DNA of 64,000 nt from Bacteroidia bacterium (GCA_033391075.1 JAWPMV010000001.1:4960001-5024000), one strand, 5' to 3'; numbered from the stretch's first letter, positions 1-9,592 are shown. A program made the numbers and translations. Notes: generated from the sequence alone by a model not told the origin.

Positions 1-187
1 TAACGACATCATCAGTGGCTCCGGGAACTGCATTACCCGACCAGTTTGAAGCTCTTTCCCATAGTTCGTCTGTGGTTCCGAGCCAGGTTCTTGTTGCAGC
101 TTCAAGACCTGTCGGGAAGAAGAGCAAAAGACTCAGGCAAAAAGTAGAAAATAAACGTAGCGTGATTACAGATGTACAATGTTTCAT
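1..187 (-). CDS. Secreted T9SS-type surface protein, N-terminal fragment (cut by window edge)
   Basis: The minus strand opens at ATG 187-185 and stays open to the window edge, so only about 62 N-terminal residues are visible. They form a signal peptide (basic start, leucine/phenylalanine-rich core, cleavage near LEAA). It is followed by a TWLGTTDELWERASNWSG module that closely matches residues 32-51 of the protein encoded at 872-5068 (TWTGATDELWERGSNWSG). It is therefore a tandem paralogue, probably another large beta-helical cell-surface protein. The start codon overlaps the stop of a small upstream ORF (184-531) as ATGA, which suggests translational coupling. The function is unknown; export through Sec and then T9SS is inferred from the full-length paralogue. 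Confidence 0.75.
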   Translation of the reverse strand, partial: MKHCTSVITLRLFSTFCLSLLLFFPTGLEAATRTWLGTTDELWERASNWSGNAVPGATDDVV

Positions 188-531
188 TCTTGTATTGCTT
201 TAATGGAAAACTCAATTTTTAATGATAGATAATTGTGGTTTCGAGATTGGCTCGCCTGCATAGCATTGAGCTTGAGGACTTTCTTCTTCTTTAAAAATTT
301 GAGTTTGGATTGTAGTGGAAGCTGCAGGGTGGGATTGGCAGCAGAAGGTAAAATAAGGTCTGGGCCATTGGGGCAGGCCGGATGAAGGTTTAATGCAGTG
401 GTTTTGAAAACAGAAAGGTAGGCTTGATGGATGATCCTATAATAGTCCTGGCTAAAAATGAAGCCTAAAAACTCCCGCCAGGAGGGAGAAATTCCTTCTT
501 TTATGTATTCATTTTTAGGGTCTTTACGCAT
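184..531 (-). CDS. Small hypothetical ORF, possibly coupled to the downstream surface gene
   Basis: This is a 115-residue open frame with no recognised domain: a basic, lysine-rich C-terminal half and no signal peptide or membrane segment. Two facts favour it being real. It begins just downstream of the triple-box regulatory array at 605-668, and its TGA overlaps the ATG of the next gene. The composition is ordinary and no homologue is recognised, so it could equally be a chance ORF in a long 5-prime leader. In the paralogous locus the equivalent slot is filled by a methyltransferase gene, to which this ORF shows no visible similarity. Confidence 0.3.
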   Translation of the reverse strand: MRKDPKNEYIKEGISPSWREFLGFIFSQDYYRIIHQAYLSVFKTTALNLHPACPNGPDLILPSAANPTLQLPLQSKLKFLKKKKVLKLNAMQASQSRNHNYLSLKIEFSIKAIQE

Positions 532-604
532 CTGGTTTTGAGTAAGGTTCTTCTTGTTAAAGAAGCTTTACACAAATTTGATAAGGGAAAGCCCATAGCT
601 CTTT

Positions 605-668
605 ACCTATTGATCTTATTTCTGTACCTATTGTTCCCAATTCCTGAGAAATCCTTTACCTATTGTTC
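605..668 (-). promoter_or_regulatory. Triple direct-repeat operator array, copy 1
   Basis: Three copies of ACCTATTGWTC (plus-strand reading) begin at 605, 626 and 658, so they are spaced 21 and 32 bp (two and three helical turns). A TTACATGT follows at 703-710. The same layout recurs at 6050-6113. The array lies upstream of the minus-strand genes ending at 184 and at the window edge, so it probably controls them. Direct repeats 21 bp apart suit AraC-type or LytTR-type regulators. The hybrid AraC regulator at 6204-9389 is the nearest candidate; that link is inference. Confidence 0.6.
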
Positions 669-799
669 GGCCTCACATATTTAATTGCTGATAATCAATG
701 ATTTACATGTTCATTAATATTTTCATGTTAGGCAAGCAAATAAAAGAGGAAAGGTTTGTGGATTTAAATATCCGAATCAAAGAATCGCAAGGAGTAAAA

Positions 800-837
800 C
801 AAAAAACCGCAGAGAAAGCTAAGCTTCCCCCGCGATT
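800..837 (-). terminator. Rho-independent terminator of the giant surface-protein gene
   Basis: On the minus strand a 15-bp stem (arms 823-837 and 805-819, with several G-U pairs) closes a three-base loop and is followed by a T tract (plus-strand A run at 801-804). It sits 35 bp beyond the stop of the gene at 872-5068, where a terminator is expected. Confidence 0.65.
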
Positions 838-871
838 ACGCACATAAAAATCTCAATTCACATAAATTTGC

Positions 872-3800
872 TTACTGAGAAATCAAGAATTTCCTTGAAT
901 ATAATTTGTTGTCGAGTTGTAGCAGCAACTGGTAAGCACCAGCACCCCAAGTCTGAGTTTCCAAAGAAGTACTGGATTGATTCTTGTCCAATACGGTTTG
1001 GAATACGAGCTGCCCCTTAAGATCAAAGACTTGCAATTTCCCTCTGGAAAATGAATCCAAAAGCTTAATATTTACTCGTTCAGAAGCCGGATTAGGATAG
1101 AGGATCAATCCCACTCCAATTGGAGAGAAGTTTAGTTCGATTGAGGGAGAGTATTCAAAATTACCATCAAGATCAATTTGCTTCAGGCGGTAGTAATTCA
1201 TGCCTTTTTGAGGGTCTGCGTGCTGGTACTCGTAGCTACTGATTTGGTCGGTAGTACCCAGACCTTTTACAAATCCGATCTTTCCCCAGTCGCTGCTTTC
1301 GGTCCTGTGTTCAACTTCAAATCCATCATTGTTCAGTTCCTTAGCTGTTGCCCAATTCAGCTGCGAGCTTTGTCCTACAATTTTGGCCTCAAATTCCAGA
1401 AATTCTACGGGGAAGATGGCAGGATTGTAGAGCAGGGATACTTCTCCCGGAATTGAGTAATCCAATCCCCAACCAGCAGGAAGCGCAGGATTGGTTGAAC
1501 TAAATGTACCGCTAATGGTTGTAGCTGTAAGGAATACGATGCGATCCCCAGTAGTTGGGACAAAGTTGATCACGGGTTTTAAGGTCCCTCCAAGAGTAGC
1601 GGTTCCGGTAACATCAAGCCAGTCATAATCTACTCCCTGTGTTGTTCCGTCAATTTCGATCTCCAGGGTAGCAGAAGAAATGTTGAGATTATTGGGTGAT
1701 TCCAATTTACCAGGAGAATTGCCAGGGGCGATGGTTCCGTCAAGACTTGTAATTCCAAAGAGTCTTCCGTTTATCCGCATAGTCCCTCCTGAATTACTTA
1801 TTGTATTAGAACTTCTGTACAGGGCAGGAAAATTGGTATTGGAAATAATGATTTCTCCAGATGTATTGTTAAGGCTCCCAGCTGTGAAGATACCGTTTTG
1901 AGAAATGGTATTTCCCGAGCCTCCGATTTCTAATTTACCTCCATTGGTGTTGGAAAAACTGGTGGTAATGGTATTCAGGCGTAAGCCGGTAGCCACATGA
2001 TCGATGTAGATTTCGCCTCCATCATTGTTAAGGTTTGATATACTGCTTAAATGGATACCGTTTCCACTAATGGAATTGACTCCCAATGCACCTATCCGGA
2101 TTACAATTTCAGCTGCAGAGGATACATCATTGATATTCAGATTTCCTCCATCCACTGTAATTCCACGCTGGCTGCAATTGTCAATCAATAAAGTAGGCGT
2201 ATCATCTGTCCCATCATCTGTAAACCTAAGCTCGGAGAAACCTCCAAGCGCAATTCCATGATTTCCAATGTTTAATGCACTCCCATTTTGCCCGATCAGG
2301 ACATCTCCATTGGAAATAAGTTTGGCCGTAGAACCTGAAAGGAAGATTCCAGGACCCGTGGTGTTATCGATGGACAAGGTTCCACTATTATTCAAGACCC
2401 CTTCAATTCTGGCACCAACTCCTAATGCTCCATCTATATTCAATACTCCACCATAATTGATGCTCAACTGTGCATTGGGATCAATGTCGAGGGACTCAAT
2501 CGTAGAAGAAACTCCATTCGAGATCAGGGGATAAGTAGTAGAAACGGGAATGATGACTTTGTCTCCAGATGCAGGTACTTTTATCGGCAACCAGTTGCAA
2601 GCCTCGTTCCATGCTGCAGAGCTTTCACCCGTCCAGGTCAGGCTACCGGAATTGGGAACAGCCAGCTCATACTCCAACTGAATCAGGAAGGTGCAGCTAT
2701 TTCCACTGACTTCGAAAAAGAGGTAAGAACCTTCCGGGTAATTGGATAAGCTAAAGTTATTGTTGGTAGGATTGTAGGTTCCTGCAGCTACGCTAAGCGC
2801 TTCGTCTGCATACCAGGTATTTCCGTTCCTACTGAAATTATTGGCAGCGCCCGTTTGAAAAACATTGGTGAGGGTACAAGCACCTGAATTATTCAGAAAA
2901 ATCAGCATATCGTTGTTGACCAGGCCGGGAATGGGATTGGTCTGGCTGTATTGCAATACCCCATTATTGGTGATGGTCCCGGAATTTGTATGGGCATTGG
3001 CGGTGTTTATGGCCAAATATCCTGCATTAGTAAAGCTTCCCGTATTCTTGATGAAGTCGTAGATTCTCAATTCCGCACAGCCAATATTTTGAAAAGTACT
3101 GTTATTGGATTCAATAGCTGCATGGGTCGCTCCTCCGATGGGTCCGTTTTTCCCGATGATGGTTTTTGCATTGCCCTGATTGATAAAGGAAGGATTAAAT
3201 CGGTTTAAGTAAATCCCATCATTTCCTACATTATCGATTAAGAGCTCTGAATTTCCCTGGTTAGTAAAAGAAACACCGTCCTGAACGAATAGCCCATATT
3301 CACTGATATTGCCTGTATTCTGACCAATCCATACTTTCCCTGTTCCTTTATTCAGAAAGGGGCCGTCTGCAAAAATTCCATTGTCCGAGCATTCATCGAT
3401 TTTTATCATCCCTTCATTTTCAAGAAGGCAGGATGAACCTGATATACTAATGCCATCTCTCCCTACACTTCCTGCAGCTTGACCGATGATAAGCTCCCCA
3501 TTTGCTGCATTGCTAAACCGAGCATTTCCAACCTCAACAGCGATGGCAGAGAAACCCACCTGGTCCACTTTAATCTGTCCATTTGAATTGTTGAAGACAG
3601 CATTGGTGCCCAATACAAATACACCTAGCCCTAATATATTACCGTCGCCCTGTCCCAGCTCAAGAACACCTCCCCCCTGATTGGTAAAACTGGAGGCATT
3701 TTCTACAATAATAGCTGTTCTTTCCAGGTTGTTAAAAACTGCCCCCTGACTACCACAATTATCAACCCGAATGGTACCCCCATTATTTACAAAAGCCGAT

Positions 3801-5068
3801 CCGTTGTCTTGATTCAGAATCCCCCTGAGGCCGATTTCAATTTCCCCTATATTCAGATTACCGGTATTGGTAAAGTCTGCTGTATTCGAGTTCTGGATTC
3901 CATTATCCAGGGCGTACTTCATATTGAGGGTCCCGTTATTGGTAAAAGAAACGAGGGTATTTGTTCCGCTCAGTCTTTCATTTCTGATGCCATTTAACTC
4001 AATAGGTTTAGAGGTTGCTCCCAGATTAATCGTTCCGTTGTTGATGATCTCTTCATAATTCAAAATCCCATCATCATCAATGTCCGAGATAGTGATTCTC
4101 CCACTCCCTCCTACGGTTATTTTATCGTAATTATTCAATCCGTAGGAAGCAGTATTTTCTATGTTCAAGTTCCCATTAACGATTAATTCGTCTTGATTAA
4201 GCATCCCCATCTGAGGGAGCTGATTGCCACTGCTTCCAATGTTTAAGGTCGCTCCTGACAAGACTCTGAATCTGGGAGAAGAAGTATTAATAAAACGGTT
4301 GACAACTCCCGCATTCCCACTAGCAGCATCTCTTACATTTAAGGTTCCATCACTTAAATCAAAGTTTGCAGCATTCAAGACTCCTATCTCTCCGATCGAG
4401 CTTGAACCTGCTCCTCCAATTGTAACAGTAGTCCGCGAGCTAAAAAGGCCTGCACTTACTTCGTCTATATCTACACTCCCCCCAAAGTTATAGATACCCA
4501 AATCAGCGGTTCTATCTATGGTAAGGATGGTGGTGCCAACATATAAAGCGTCATTATAATCACGAATGGTTAAACTCCCTCGATTTATAAATATTCCGTG
4601 ATTACCAATGTTACCCGTATTTCCGATGTAGGTTTTCCCCCTTAAGGTCACATTGGTTCCATTGGTATTTAAATCAATGCCCGATCCTCCAACATTGTTG
4701 ATGTAAAGCAAGCCTGCATTTGTAAAGCTTCCACTCACATCCAATCCATTCCCACTTGCTCCATTAATGTTTAGCCTGCCCGCATTCAGGATAACCAAAT
4801 CAGCGCCGCTTCTAATAACAACCGATTTCGCGTTGCGGGTATCACTAATCTCAGGATAATTTCCATTCCCTACGGAGGGAATGACAACATCATCTCCAGA
4901 TCCCGGAACGGATCCGCCCGACCAATTGGAGCCTCTTTCCCAGAGCTCATCAGTAGCCCCGGTCCAGGTTATGGTGGCTGCCAGCAAGCCTTGCGGCATC
5001 ATACTTAAACAGGCCAGAAAAAGAAGTAAATGGAGGGTGAAAAATTTAACAGATGTCCGATATTTCAT
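872..5068 (-). CDS. Giant secreted beta-helical surface protein with T9SS sorting domain
   Basis: A 1398-residue exported protein. A signal peptide (about 1-31) is followed by a TWTG..DELWERGSNWSGG..P..GDDVVIP module and then some 700 residues of degenerate repeats of the type FTNQGNxELxIDNxGxDGI, rich in Asn and Gly, as in right-handed parallel beta-helices. A second NWLP...P.SGDKVIIP module (about 810-850) starts another beta-helix. Around 1150 there is a DWLDVTGTATLGGTL stretch like those ending autotransporter-style passengers, then an FN3-like domain typical of Bacteroidota. The C-terminus (about 1325-1398, LYPNPASERVNIKLLD onward) is a type A T9SS sorting domain. It is probably a cell-surface or adhesin-like filament; the ligand is unknown. 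It lies 41 bp after the methyltransferase gene, likely in one operon. Confidence 0.88.
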   Translation of the reverse strand: MKYRTSVKFFTLHLLLFLACLSMMPQGLLAATITWTGATDELWERGSNWSGGSVPGSGDDVVIPSVGNGNYPEISDTRNAKSVVIRSGADLVILNAGRLNINGASGNGLDVSGSFTNAGLLYINNVGGSGIDLNTNGTNVTLRGKTYIGNTGNIGNHGIFINRGSLTIRDYNDALYVGTTILTIDRTADLGIYNFGGSVDIDEVSAGLFSSRTTVTIGGAGSSSIGEIGVLNAANFDLSDGTLNVRDAASGNAGVVNRFINTSSPRFRVLSGATLNIGSSGNQLPQMGMLNQDELIVNGNLNIENTASYGLNNYDKITVGGSGRITISDIDDDGILNYEEIINNGTINLGATSKPIELNGIRNERLSGTNTLVSFTNNGTLNMKYALDNGIQNSNTADFTNTGNLNIGEIEIGLRGILNQDNGSAFVNNGGTIRVDNCGSQGAVFNNLERTAIIVENASSFTNQGGGVLELGQGDGNILGLGVFVLGTNAVFNNSNGQIKVDQVGFSAIAVEVGNARFSNAANGELIIGQAAGSVGRDGISISGSSCLLENEGMIKIDECSDNGIFADGPFLNKGTGKVWIGQNTGNISEYGLFVQDGVSFTNQGNSELLIDNVGNDGIYLNRFNPSFINQGNAKTIIGKNGPIGGATHAAIESNNSTFQNIGCAELRIYDFIKNTGSFTNAGYLAINTANAHTNSGTITNNGVLQYSQTNPIPGLVNNDMLIFLNNSGACTLTNVFQTGAANNFSRNGNTWYADEALSVAAGTYNPTNNNFSLSNYPEGSYLFFEVSGNSCTFLIQLEYELAVPNSGSLTWTGESSAAWNEACNWLPIKVPASGDKVIIPVSTTYPLISNGVSSTIESLDIDPNAQLSINYGGVLNIDGALGVGARIEGVLNNSGTLSIDNTTGPGIFLSGSTAKLISNGDVLIGQNGSALNIGNHGIALGGFSELRFTDDGTDDTPTLLIDNCSQRGITVDGGNLNINDVSSAAEIVIRIGALGVNSISGNGIHLSSISNLNNDGGEIYIDHVATGLRLNTITTSFSNTNGGKLEIGGSGNTISQNGIFTAGSLNNTSGEIIISNTNFPALYRSSNTISNSGGTMRINGRLFGITSLDGTIAPGNSPGKLESPNNLNISSATLEIEIDGTTQGVDYDWLDVTGTATLGGTLKPVINFVPTTGDRIVFLTATTISGTFSSTNPALPAGWGLDYSIPGEVSLLYNPAIFPVEFLEFEAKIVGQSSQLNWATAKELNNDGFEVEHRTESSDWGKIGFVKGLGTTDQISSYEYQHADPQKGMNYYRLKQIDLDGNFEYSPSIELNFSPIGVGLILYPNPASERVNIKLLDSFSRGKLQVFDLKGQLVFQTVLDKNQSSTSLETQTWGAGAYQLLLQLDNKLYSRKFLISQ

Positions 5069-5109
5069 GTTCGTTGAAGAATTAATGATGTTTTTAGGTA
5101 TAAATAATA

Positions 5110-5973
5110 TTAGGATGACTGGGCCACCGACTGATAGATAGCCGGCAAGCCAATCATCGTATTACATTTCTGTTCAAAGTTTTGAAGCTCACATACGAGG
5201 GCATGAAGTTCTGCGGGTATGCTCAGCTTTTGATTAAGGATGCTTTGTCCTATCGATTCCAGGCATACCGAGACCAGCTGTTTGTGGTGAGGTGCGAGAA
5301 AAATCGGGGGTATTACTTCAGCCTTTAAGACGGTAAAGCCAAGCTCTTCCAGTAAAGTATTCATCCGGCTGCCGATTGCCGGATCAAGGCCCTGAAGTTT
5401 CATACTGCTTTGGTATAGCTCCTGGAACTGCCCGAACGCAAAGGAAGTAGGATAGCAGTGAAATTGAGAAAAGTTCATTTCCTGCATGATCAGGCAGCCT
5501 CCTTTTTTGAGGTATTCTTTGCACTTTCTTAAGAGGGCTTGTGATTCAGAATGAGTGGAGAGAAGAAATTGCCCAAAGACAATATCAAATTGGAAAAGCT
5601 CAGCGGAAGATAACTTATGCATAGAATGGAAAGTCAGGTTATCTCCTTCTTTTCCCTTTACATGCTGCCTGGCAATTTCCAAATTATTGAGGTTGCTATC
5701 GATCCCAACCACTTCCAGCTTGCCCCTAAATTTATCGGCAATTTTTAAGCTTAGTTCTCCTAGCCCGCAGTTCCAGTGGAGTAGTCGGAGTGAGTCTTTT
5801 TTTCTACTAGTTATCTCCTCCTTTACTAGATGGAAAGTCGGCTCAAGCAGAAGCTCTTCCAATATTTGCAAACGCTTGCGATTTGCAGCATTCCCAATCA
5901 GTCCGTAGTTCTGCCTATGCCATTTCTGGGATAAACCCAATGCATGTATTCCTTTATTGAGACCTTCTTTCAT
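5110..5973 (-). CDS. Class I SAM-dependent methyltransferase
   Basis: A 287-residue cytoplasmic protein with a Rossmann methyltransferase core. Motif I is LHWNCGLGELS (about 75-85, a variant of the usual LDxGCGxG). An acidic end of strand 2 (VVGIDSN) should bind the SAM ribose. An FDIVFGQFLLSTHSE stretch (motif IV) and LKKGGCLIMQE (motif VI) follow. The N-terminal extension and the C-terminal region resemble no family I can name, so the substrate is unknown. It is the first gene after the second three-box array and lies directly upstream of the giant surface protein, so the two are probably co-transcribed. Modifying that protein or an associated polymer is possible but unproven. Confidence 0.75.
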   Translation of the reverse strand: MKEGLNKGIHALGLSQKWHRQNYGLIGNAANRKRLQILEELLLEPTFHLVKEEITSRKKDSLRLLHWNCGLGELSLKIADKFRGKLEVVGIDSNLNNLEIARQHVKGKEGDNLTFHSMHKLSSAELFQFDIVFGQFLLSTHSESQALLRKCKEYLKKGGCLIMQEMNFSQFHCYPTSFAFGQFQELYQSSMKLQGLDPAIGSRMNTLLEELGFTVLKAEVIPPIFLAPHHKQLVSVCLESIGQSILNQKLSIPAELHALVCELQNFEQKCNTMIGLPAIYQSVAQSS

Positions 5974-6049
5974 TTATTTTTCGCATTTGCAGCTATTCTT
6001 TTAGAATCGCTGTTATGCAAAAGTGCCGAGAAGGATGTTTAAGCCTTTT

Positions 6050-6113
6050 TCTTATTGTTCTAAATGCTGTACCTATTGTTCAGGGAAGGAAAAAAATGCT
6101 GTACTTATTGTTC
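6050..6113 (-). promoter_or_regulatory. Triple direct-repeat operator array, copy 2
   Basis: Three near-identical boxes (TCTTATTGTTC, ACCTATTGTTC, ACTTATTGTTC) begin at 6050, 6071 and 6103, with exactly the 21- and 32-bp spacing of the first array. A TTACATGT follows at 6147-6154, at nearly the same offset. The array lies about 80-140 bp upstream of the methyltransferase start at 5973 and just beyond the end of the hybrid regulator gene. A role as operator for the 5973-872 operon is inferred. Confidence 0.65.
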
Positions 6114-6203
6114 AACAATTAAGTTAACGCGCTCAAAAACAAATACTTACATGTCAAATGAATGTTGTGTAAGATTTCAATAAGAATGTAATAAAAGAGG
6201 TGT

Positions 6204-9200
6204 TTAATTTTGGGTTCGTAGCTGGGATGGACTGGATTTAAACTCTTCATTGAAGAGGCGAGAGAAATAGGTATGGTTTTTAAAGCCTACCTGGAAAGCA
6301 ATTTCGGAGATATTCAGCTGAGTAGTTTCCAGCAAATGGCGAGCCTTATGCAAACGAATTTTTCGGATGATATGAGAAGTCGGCTGTCCCGTCAGGGCTT
6401 TGATCTTATTGTGGACCTGTGCCCGACTCATGCCCAATTTATGCGCAAGGCTAGCTGTCCCAAATTCTTCATCTTCCATAAACTCCAAAATGACTTCATT
6501 CACCCTTGACATAAACTCATTCTCAAGCTGTAAGGAATCATCATCCAACTGGAATTCATGTGGATTTAATTTGAGAAAACGGATTTGCAACTTTTGCCTG
6601 AGTTCGAAGAGTTTTTGCAGACGGATCAGAAGCTCTCTCCTTTCAAAAGGTTTGGCCAGGTAGGCATCCGCCCCTTTGCGCAAGCCTTCGATTTTGGATT
6701 CTGTATCCGCTTTGGCTGTCAAGAGGATTATCGGAATATGACTTGTCCGCTCATCCTGTTTCAAGCTATTGCACAGTTGGTAACCGTCCTTCTCAGGCAT
6801 CATCACATCACTGACTATCAAATCCGGCACCTGCTCAATCGCTTTATCGATTCCTTCCTGCCCATTTTCGGCTAAGAGCAAACGATAGTCTTCCTGCAGG
6901 CAGGCTACCAGGTATTGCCGTACTTCCGGATTATCCTCAACTATTAATAACAAAGGCAAAGATTCGTCCTGGCTTGCCGCCATTATGAGTCCATTTTTTT
7001 TCTCTTCCTTTTCCTGAGGAGTTTCTTCAAAACTCATTTTGCCGGGAGAAGCTTTAATTTCTGCTGTACGCTGTTGGCTTGTTTCTGTAATCGGCAAAAG
7101 AATCCTGAAGTTGGCTCCTTTCCCAAACTCACTCTCAACTTCAATTTCTCCCTTCAACAACCTGACCAACTCACGCGTAAGAGAGAGCCCAATACCTGTT
7201 CCTTCTCCTTTGCGGGTAATGGAACTATCCACCTGGTAAAATCGATCAAAAATGTAGGGGAGCTTTTCCTGAAGGATGCCATCGCCCGTATCCTTTACAC
7301 TAATCTTTAAGCAGGGTTTCCCTTCTGCTTCCACTGTAGTGATTTGCAGGTATACATGTCTATCCTCGTGGTCAGCATTCGCGGTGAATTTGATGGCATT
7401 TGATAAAAGATTGGAAACAATCCTCAACATCTTTTCAGGATCATAATCCATGTTTATGCGATCCTGAGCAGGAAGGAAATGAAGTTTGATGCCCTGGCTT
7501 CGTGCCAAAGATTCGAAGGACTCGGAAATGTATTTGAGGTAGGAGATAATGTCTCCCTGGATGTACTGAGGTTTTAGTTCCTCGGATTCCAGTTTTCGAA
7601 GTTCCAAAATCTGATTTACCAAATTGAGCAGATTCTGGCTGTTCTGCTTGATCATTTCAGCCCCTTTTTCCAACCAAAGCTCAGGCTGCCTTTTTACCTG
7701 TTCAATCATACCCGAAATGATCGTCAGCGGGGTTCTAAACTCATGAGAAATATTGGTAAAGAATCGAGATTTCAATTCGTCCAGCTCACTCAATTTTGCA
7801 TTCTGGGCTTCCACTACTTCCTTTTGCCTGCTAAGCTCCTGATTCAGCGCATTCAGCTTTTTATTTGCTTGCTGCTTGGAACGAAAGTAGCCCAGACCCA
7901 CAATCAGCAAGAGTAAGAAGAATAGGGAGGTGCCTATCAACAAAGTACGAATATTCGATTGCTTTTGGGCTTCCTGTTCTTGTTCAAATAAAAGGGCCTG
8001 CCTTTCCTGTTCAAAAGCAAAACGAGATTCCAAGCGGCCGATTTCCAATACCTTTTCCTGATTAAATATAGAATCCTTCAAAAGGACGCTATTTTCAAGA
8101 TACTGCAAGGCCAAGCTCGGATTAGTAGTTTTTAAGCCACTGTATAATTCCTCTGAAAGAATCAGCTGCTGATGGATAACTCCCGTTTTCTCCGCGAGCC
8201 CATAGGCTTTGGTAAATTCAGCGATTCCTGCTTGTCGATTCCCTTTTAGCATATAAGCCTTCCCCATTCCATGATGAGCCACCATTTTTTCAACAGAACT
8301 AAAAGTGTTCACGGAAGCTTCCAGGCTTTTCTGAAAATGGTAAAAGGAAGAGTCTGCTTCTTCTTCTTTCAAGAAAGATTCACCTAAATATCTATGCGTT
8401 GCATATACCGAAAACCCCGGCCTATTCGATAGAATTTTCAAGCTATTTCTCAATAATTCAATGCTCCGGGAATATTCTCCTTTATGGTAGGCGATTTTTC
8501 CCTTCAAAAGGGGAAGCATAGGATTATCGTCTTCTCCAAAAATCTCAACAAAAGATTCTTCCTGTAGCTGAAGGTATTTCAAATTATTTTCCTCGTCCTG
8601 GATCGTCTCATAAATGGAGGACAACATATCCAGCACTATGGGTTTTTGTTGTCTGGGGTCCTGTTTCTTCAGGATTTCATAGCTGCTGAGCAACTTATCA
8701 AGCCCACTGGGATAATCTCCTAAGAACATATGAGTCCCTCCAAGTTGCATGTAGGAATTCGCCAGATCGACCGAATCTTTCAGTTCGAGGTTGATCTCTA
8801 GGACTTTATTGTAATATTCAAGTGCGGAAGAAAACTGTCGAGACCGCCCGGCATTTGCTCCCAGACGATTGTAGATATTTCGTAAGAGGATTTCCTGGTC
8901 GAGTTTTTTGGCTATCTCTAAAGCCTCTTGCATATACAATTCAGCAGAATCTGCTTTCCCAAGAAATGAGTAACTATTTCCCAGAGAGAAAATGGCATTT
9001 GCAAGCACTTCCTGATCCTCGAGGCTTCCGCTTAGTTTGTAAATCCACAAACGTAAATCTTTTGCTTTATCAGGCCTCCGTTGAGAATCGTAGCTATCAG
9101 CGAGTTTGTCCCAGATTTCTACCTGGCTCTTATCATCTCTGCTTTGTATTGAACTTCTTTCGTTCTGGACAAATGCGTCAAGCAAATTGAGTGCGCTGTC

Positions 9201-9389
9201 TCTATTTGTCTGAACAAGAGCCTTCGAGAGCCCAACCGTCAAGTCCACGCGATTCTCCAAATCCTGCTCATTTACCAAAAGGCGAGCAAGAGAATCTGCC
9301 GTCGAAAACTGGGCATCAACTTTAGATATCGGCAGCAAGCAGGCTATGAGCAGAAGGAAAAATGCTTTCAGAAGTATTCTATTGAACAT
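6204..9389 (-). CDS. Hybrid two-component system: TPR sensor, histidine kinase, receiver and AraC-type HTH
   Basis: A 1061-residue one-protein phosphorelay. Signal peptide (1-27), an exported sensor of TPR-like repeats (to about 420), a coiled segment, and one membrane helix (about 485-507). Then a HisKA domain with phospho-acceptor His549 (SHEFRTPLT), an HATPase domain (DTGDGI, GTGIGLSL), a receiver with phospho-acceptor Asp861 (SDVMMPEKDG), and a C-terminal AraC HTH (about 960-1061, ending IAFQVGFKNHTYFSRLFNEEF). Unlike the Bacteroides polysaccharide HTCS, the periplasmic sensor is TPR-based rather than a beta-propeller. It lies next to the second triple-box array and is the obvious candidate to control the two paralogous surface-protein operons. 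The start is supported by the signal peptide. Confidence 0.92.
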   Translation of the reverse strand: MFNRILLKAFFLLLIACLLPISKVDAQFSTADSLARLLVNEQDLENRVDLTVGLSKALVQTNRDSALNLLDAFVQNERSSIQSRDDKSQVEIWDKLADSYDSQRRPDKAKDLRLWIYKLSGSLEDQEVLANAIFSLGNSYSFLGKADSAELYMQEALEIAKKLDQEILLRNIYNRLGANAGRSRQFSSALEYYNKVLEINLELKDSVDLANSYMQLGGTHMFLGDYPSGLDKLLSSYEILKKQDPRQQKPIVLDMLSSIYETIQDEENNLKYLQLQEESFVEIFGEDDNPMLPLLKGKIAYHKGEYSRSIELLRNSLKILSNRPGFSVYATHRYLGESFLKEEEADSSFYHFQKSLEASVNTFSSVEKMVAHHGMGKAYMLKGNRQAGIAEFTKAYGLAEKTGVIHQQLILSEELYSGLKTTNPSLALQYLENSVLLKDSIFNQEKVLEIGRLESRFAFEQERQALLFEQEQEAQKQSNIRTLLIGTSLFFLLLLIVGLGYFRSKQQANKKLNALNQELSRQKEVVEAQNAKLSELDELKSRFFTNISHEFRTPLTIISGMIEQVKRQPELWLEKGAEMIKQNSQNLLNLVNQILELRKLESEELKPQYIQGDIISYLKYISESFESLARSQGIKLHFLPAQDRINMDYDPEKMLRIVSNLLSNAIKFTANADHEDRHVYLQITTVEAEGKPCLKISVKDTGDGILQEKLPYIFDRFYQVDSSITRKGEGTGIGLSLTRELVRLLKGEIEVESEFGKGANFRILLPITETSQQRTAEIKASPGKMSFEETPQEKEEKKNGLIMAASQDESLPLLLIVEDNPEVRQYLVACLQEDYRLLLAENGQEGIDKAIEQVPDLIVSDVMMPEKDGYQLCNSLKQDERTSHIPIILLTAKADTESKIEGLRKGADAYLAKPFERRELLIRLQKLFELRQKLQIRFLKLNPHEFQLDDDSLQLENEFMSRVNEVILEFMEDEEFGTASLAHKLGMSRAQVHNKIKALTGQPTSHIIRKIRLHKARHLLETTQLNISEIAFQVGFKNHTYFSRLFNEEFKSSPSQLRTQN

Positions 9390-9417
9390 TCTTTTTGATT
9401 CAGGAAGCGTCTTTATT

Positions 9418-9447
9418 CGAAAGTAAAGGCTTCAAGTATTATTCCAA
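9418..9447 (-). promoter_or_regulatory. Candidate Bacteroidota-type promoter of the hybrid regulator
   Basis: On the minus strand TTG (9447-9445) is followed after 19 bases by TACTTTCG (9425-9418). This approximates the Bacteroidota -33/-7 consensus TTTG and TAnnTTTG with one mismatch in the -7 box. It lies about 30-60 bp upstream of the start at 9389. This is a visual match only. Confidence 0.3.
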
Positions 9448-9592
9448 GAACAATTTTTAAAAAATCGTTACTGAGATTTTTTTGCATAAATAATAAGTAA
9501 TATCTCTCAATAATTGTTCAATTTATTTTAAAATCCATCAAAACGTACGTTTGTGAATAAATATTCAAGGAATTAGGTTCTCTGGGAAAAAT

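Larger units (their letters stand above)
538..871. other. Intergenic region between the two paralogous surface-protein genes
   Basis: No gene is supported here. The stretch holds the three direct-repeat boxes (605-668), a TTACATGT shared with the second array (703-710) and the terminator at 800-837. The remaining bases are AT-rich and show nothing further. Confidence 0.6.
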
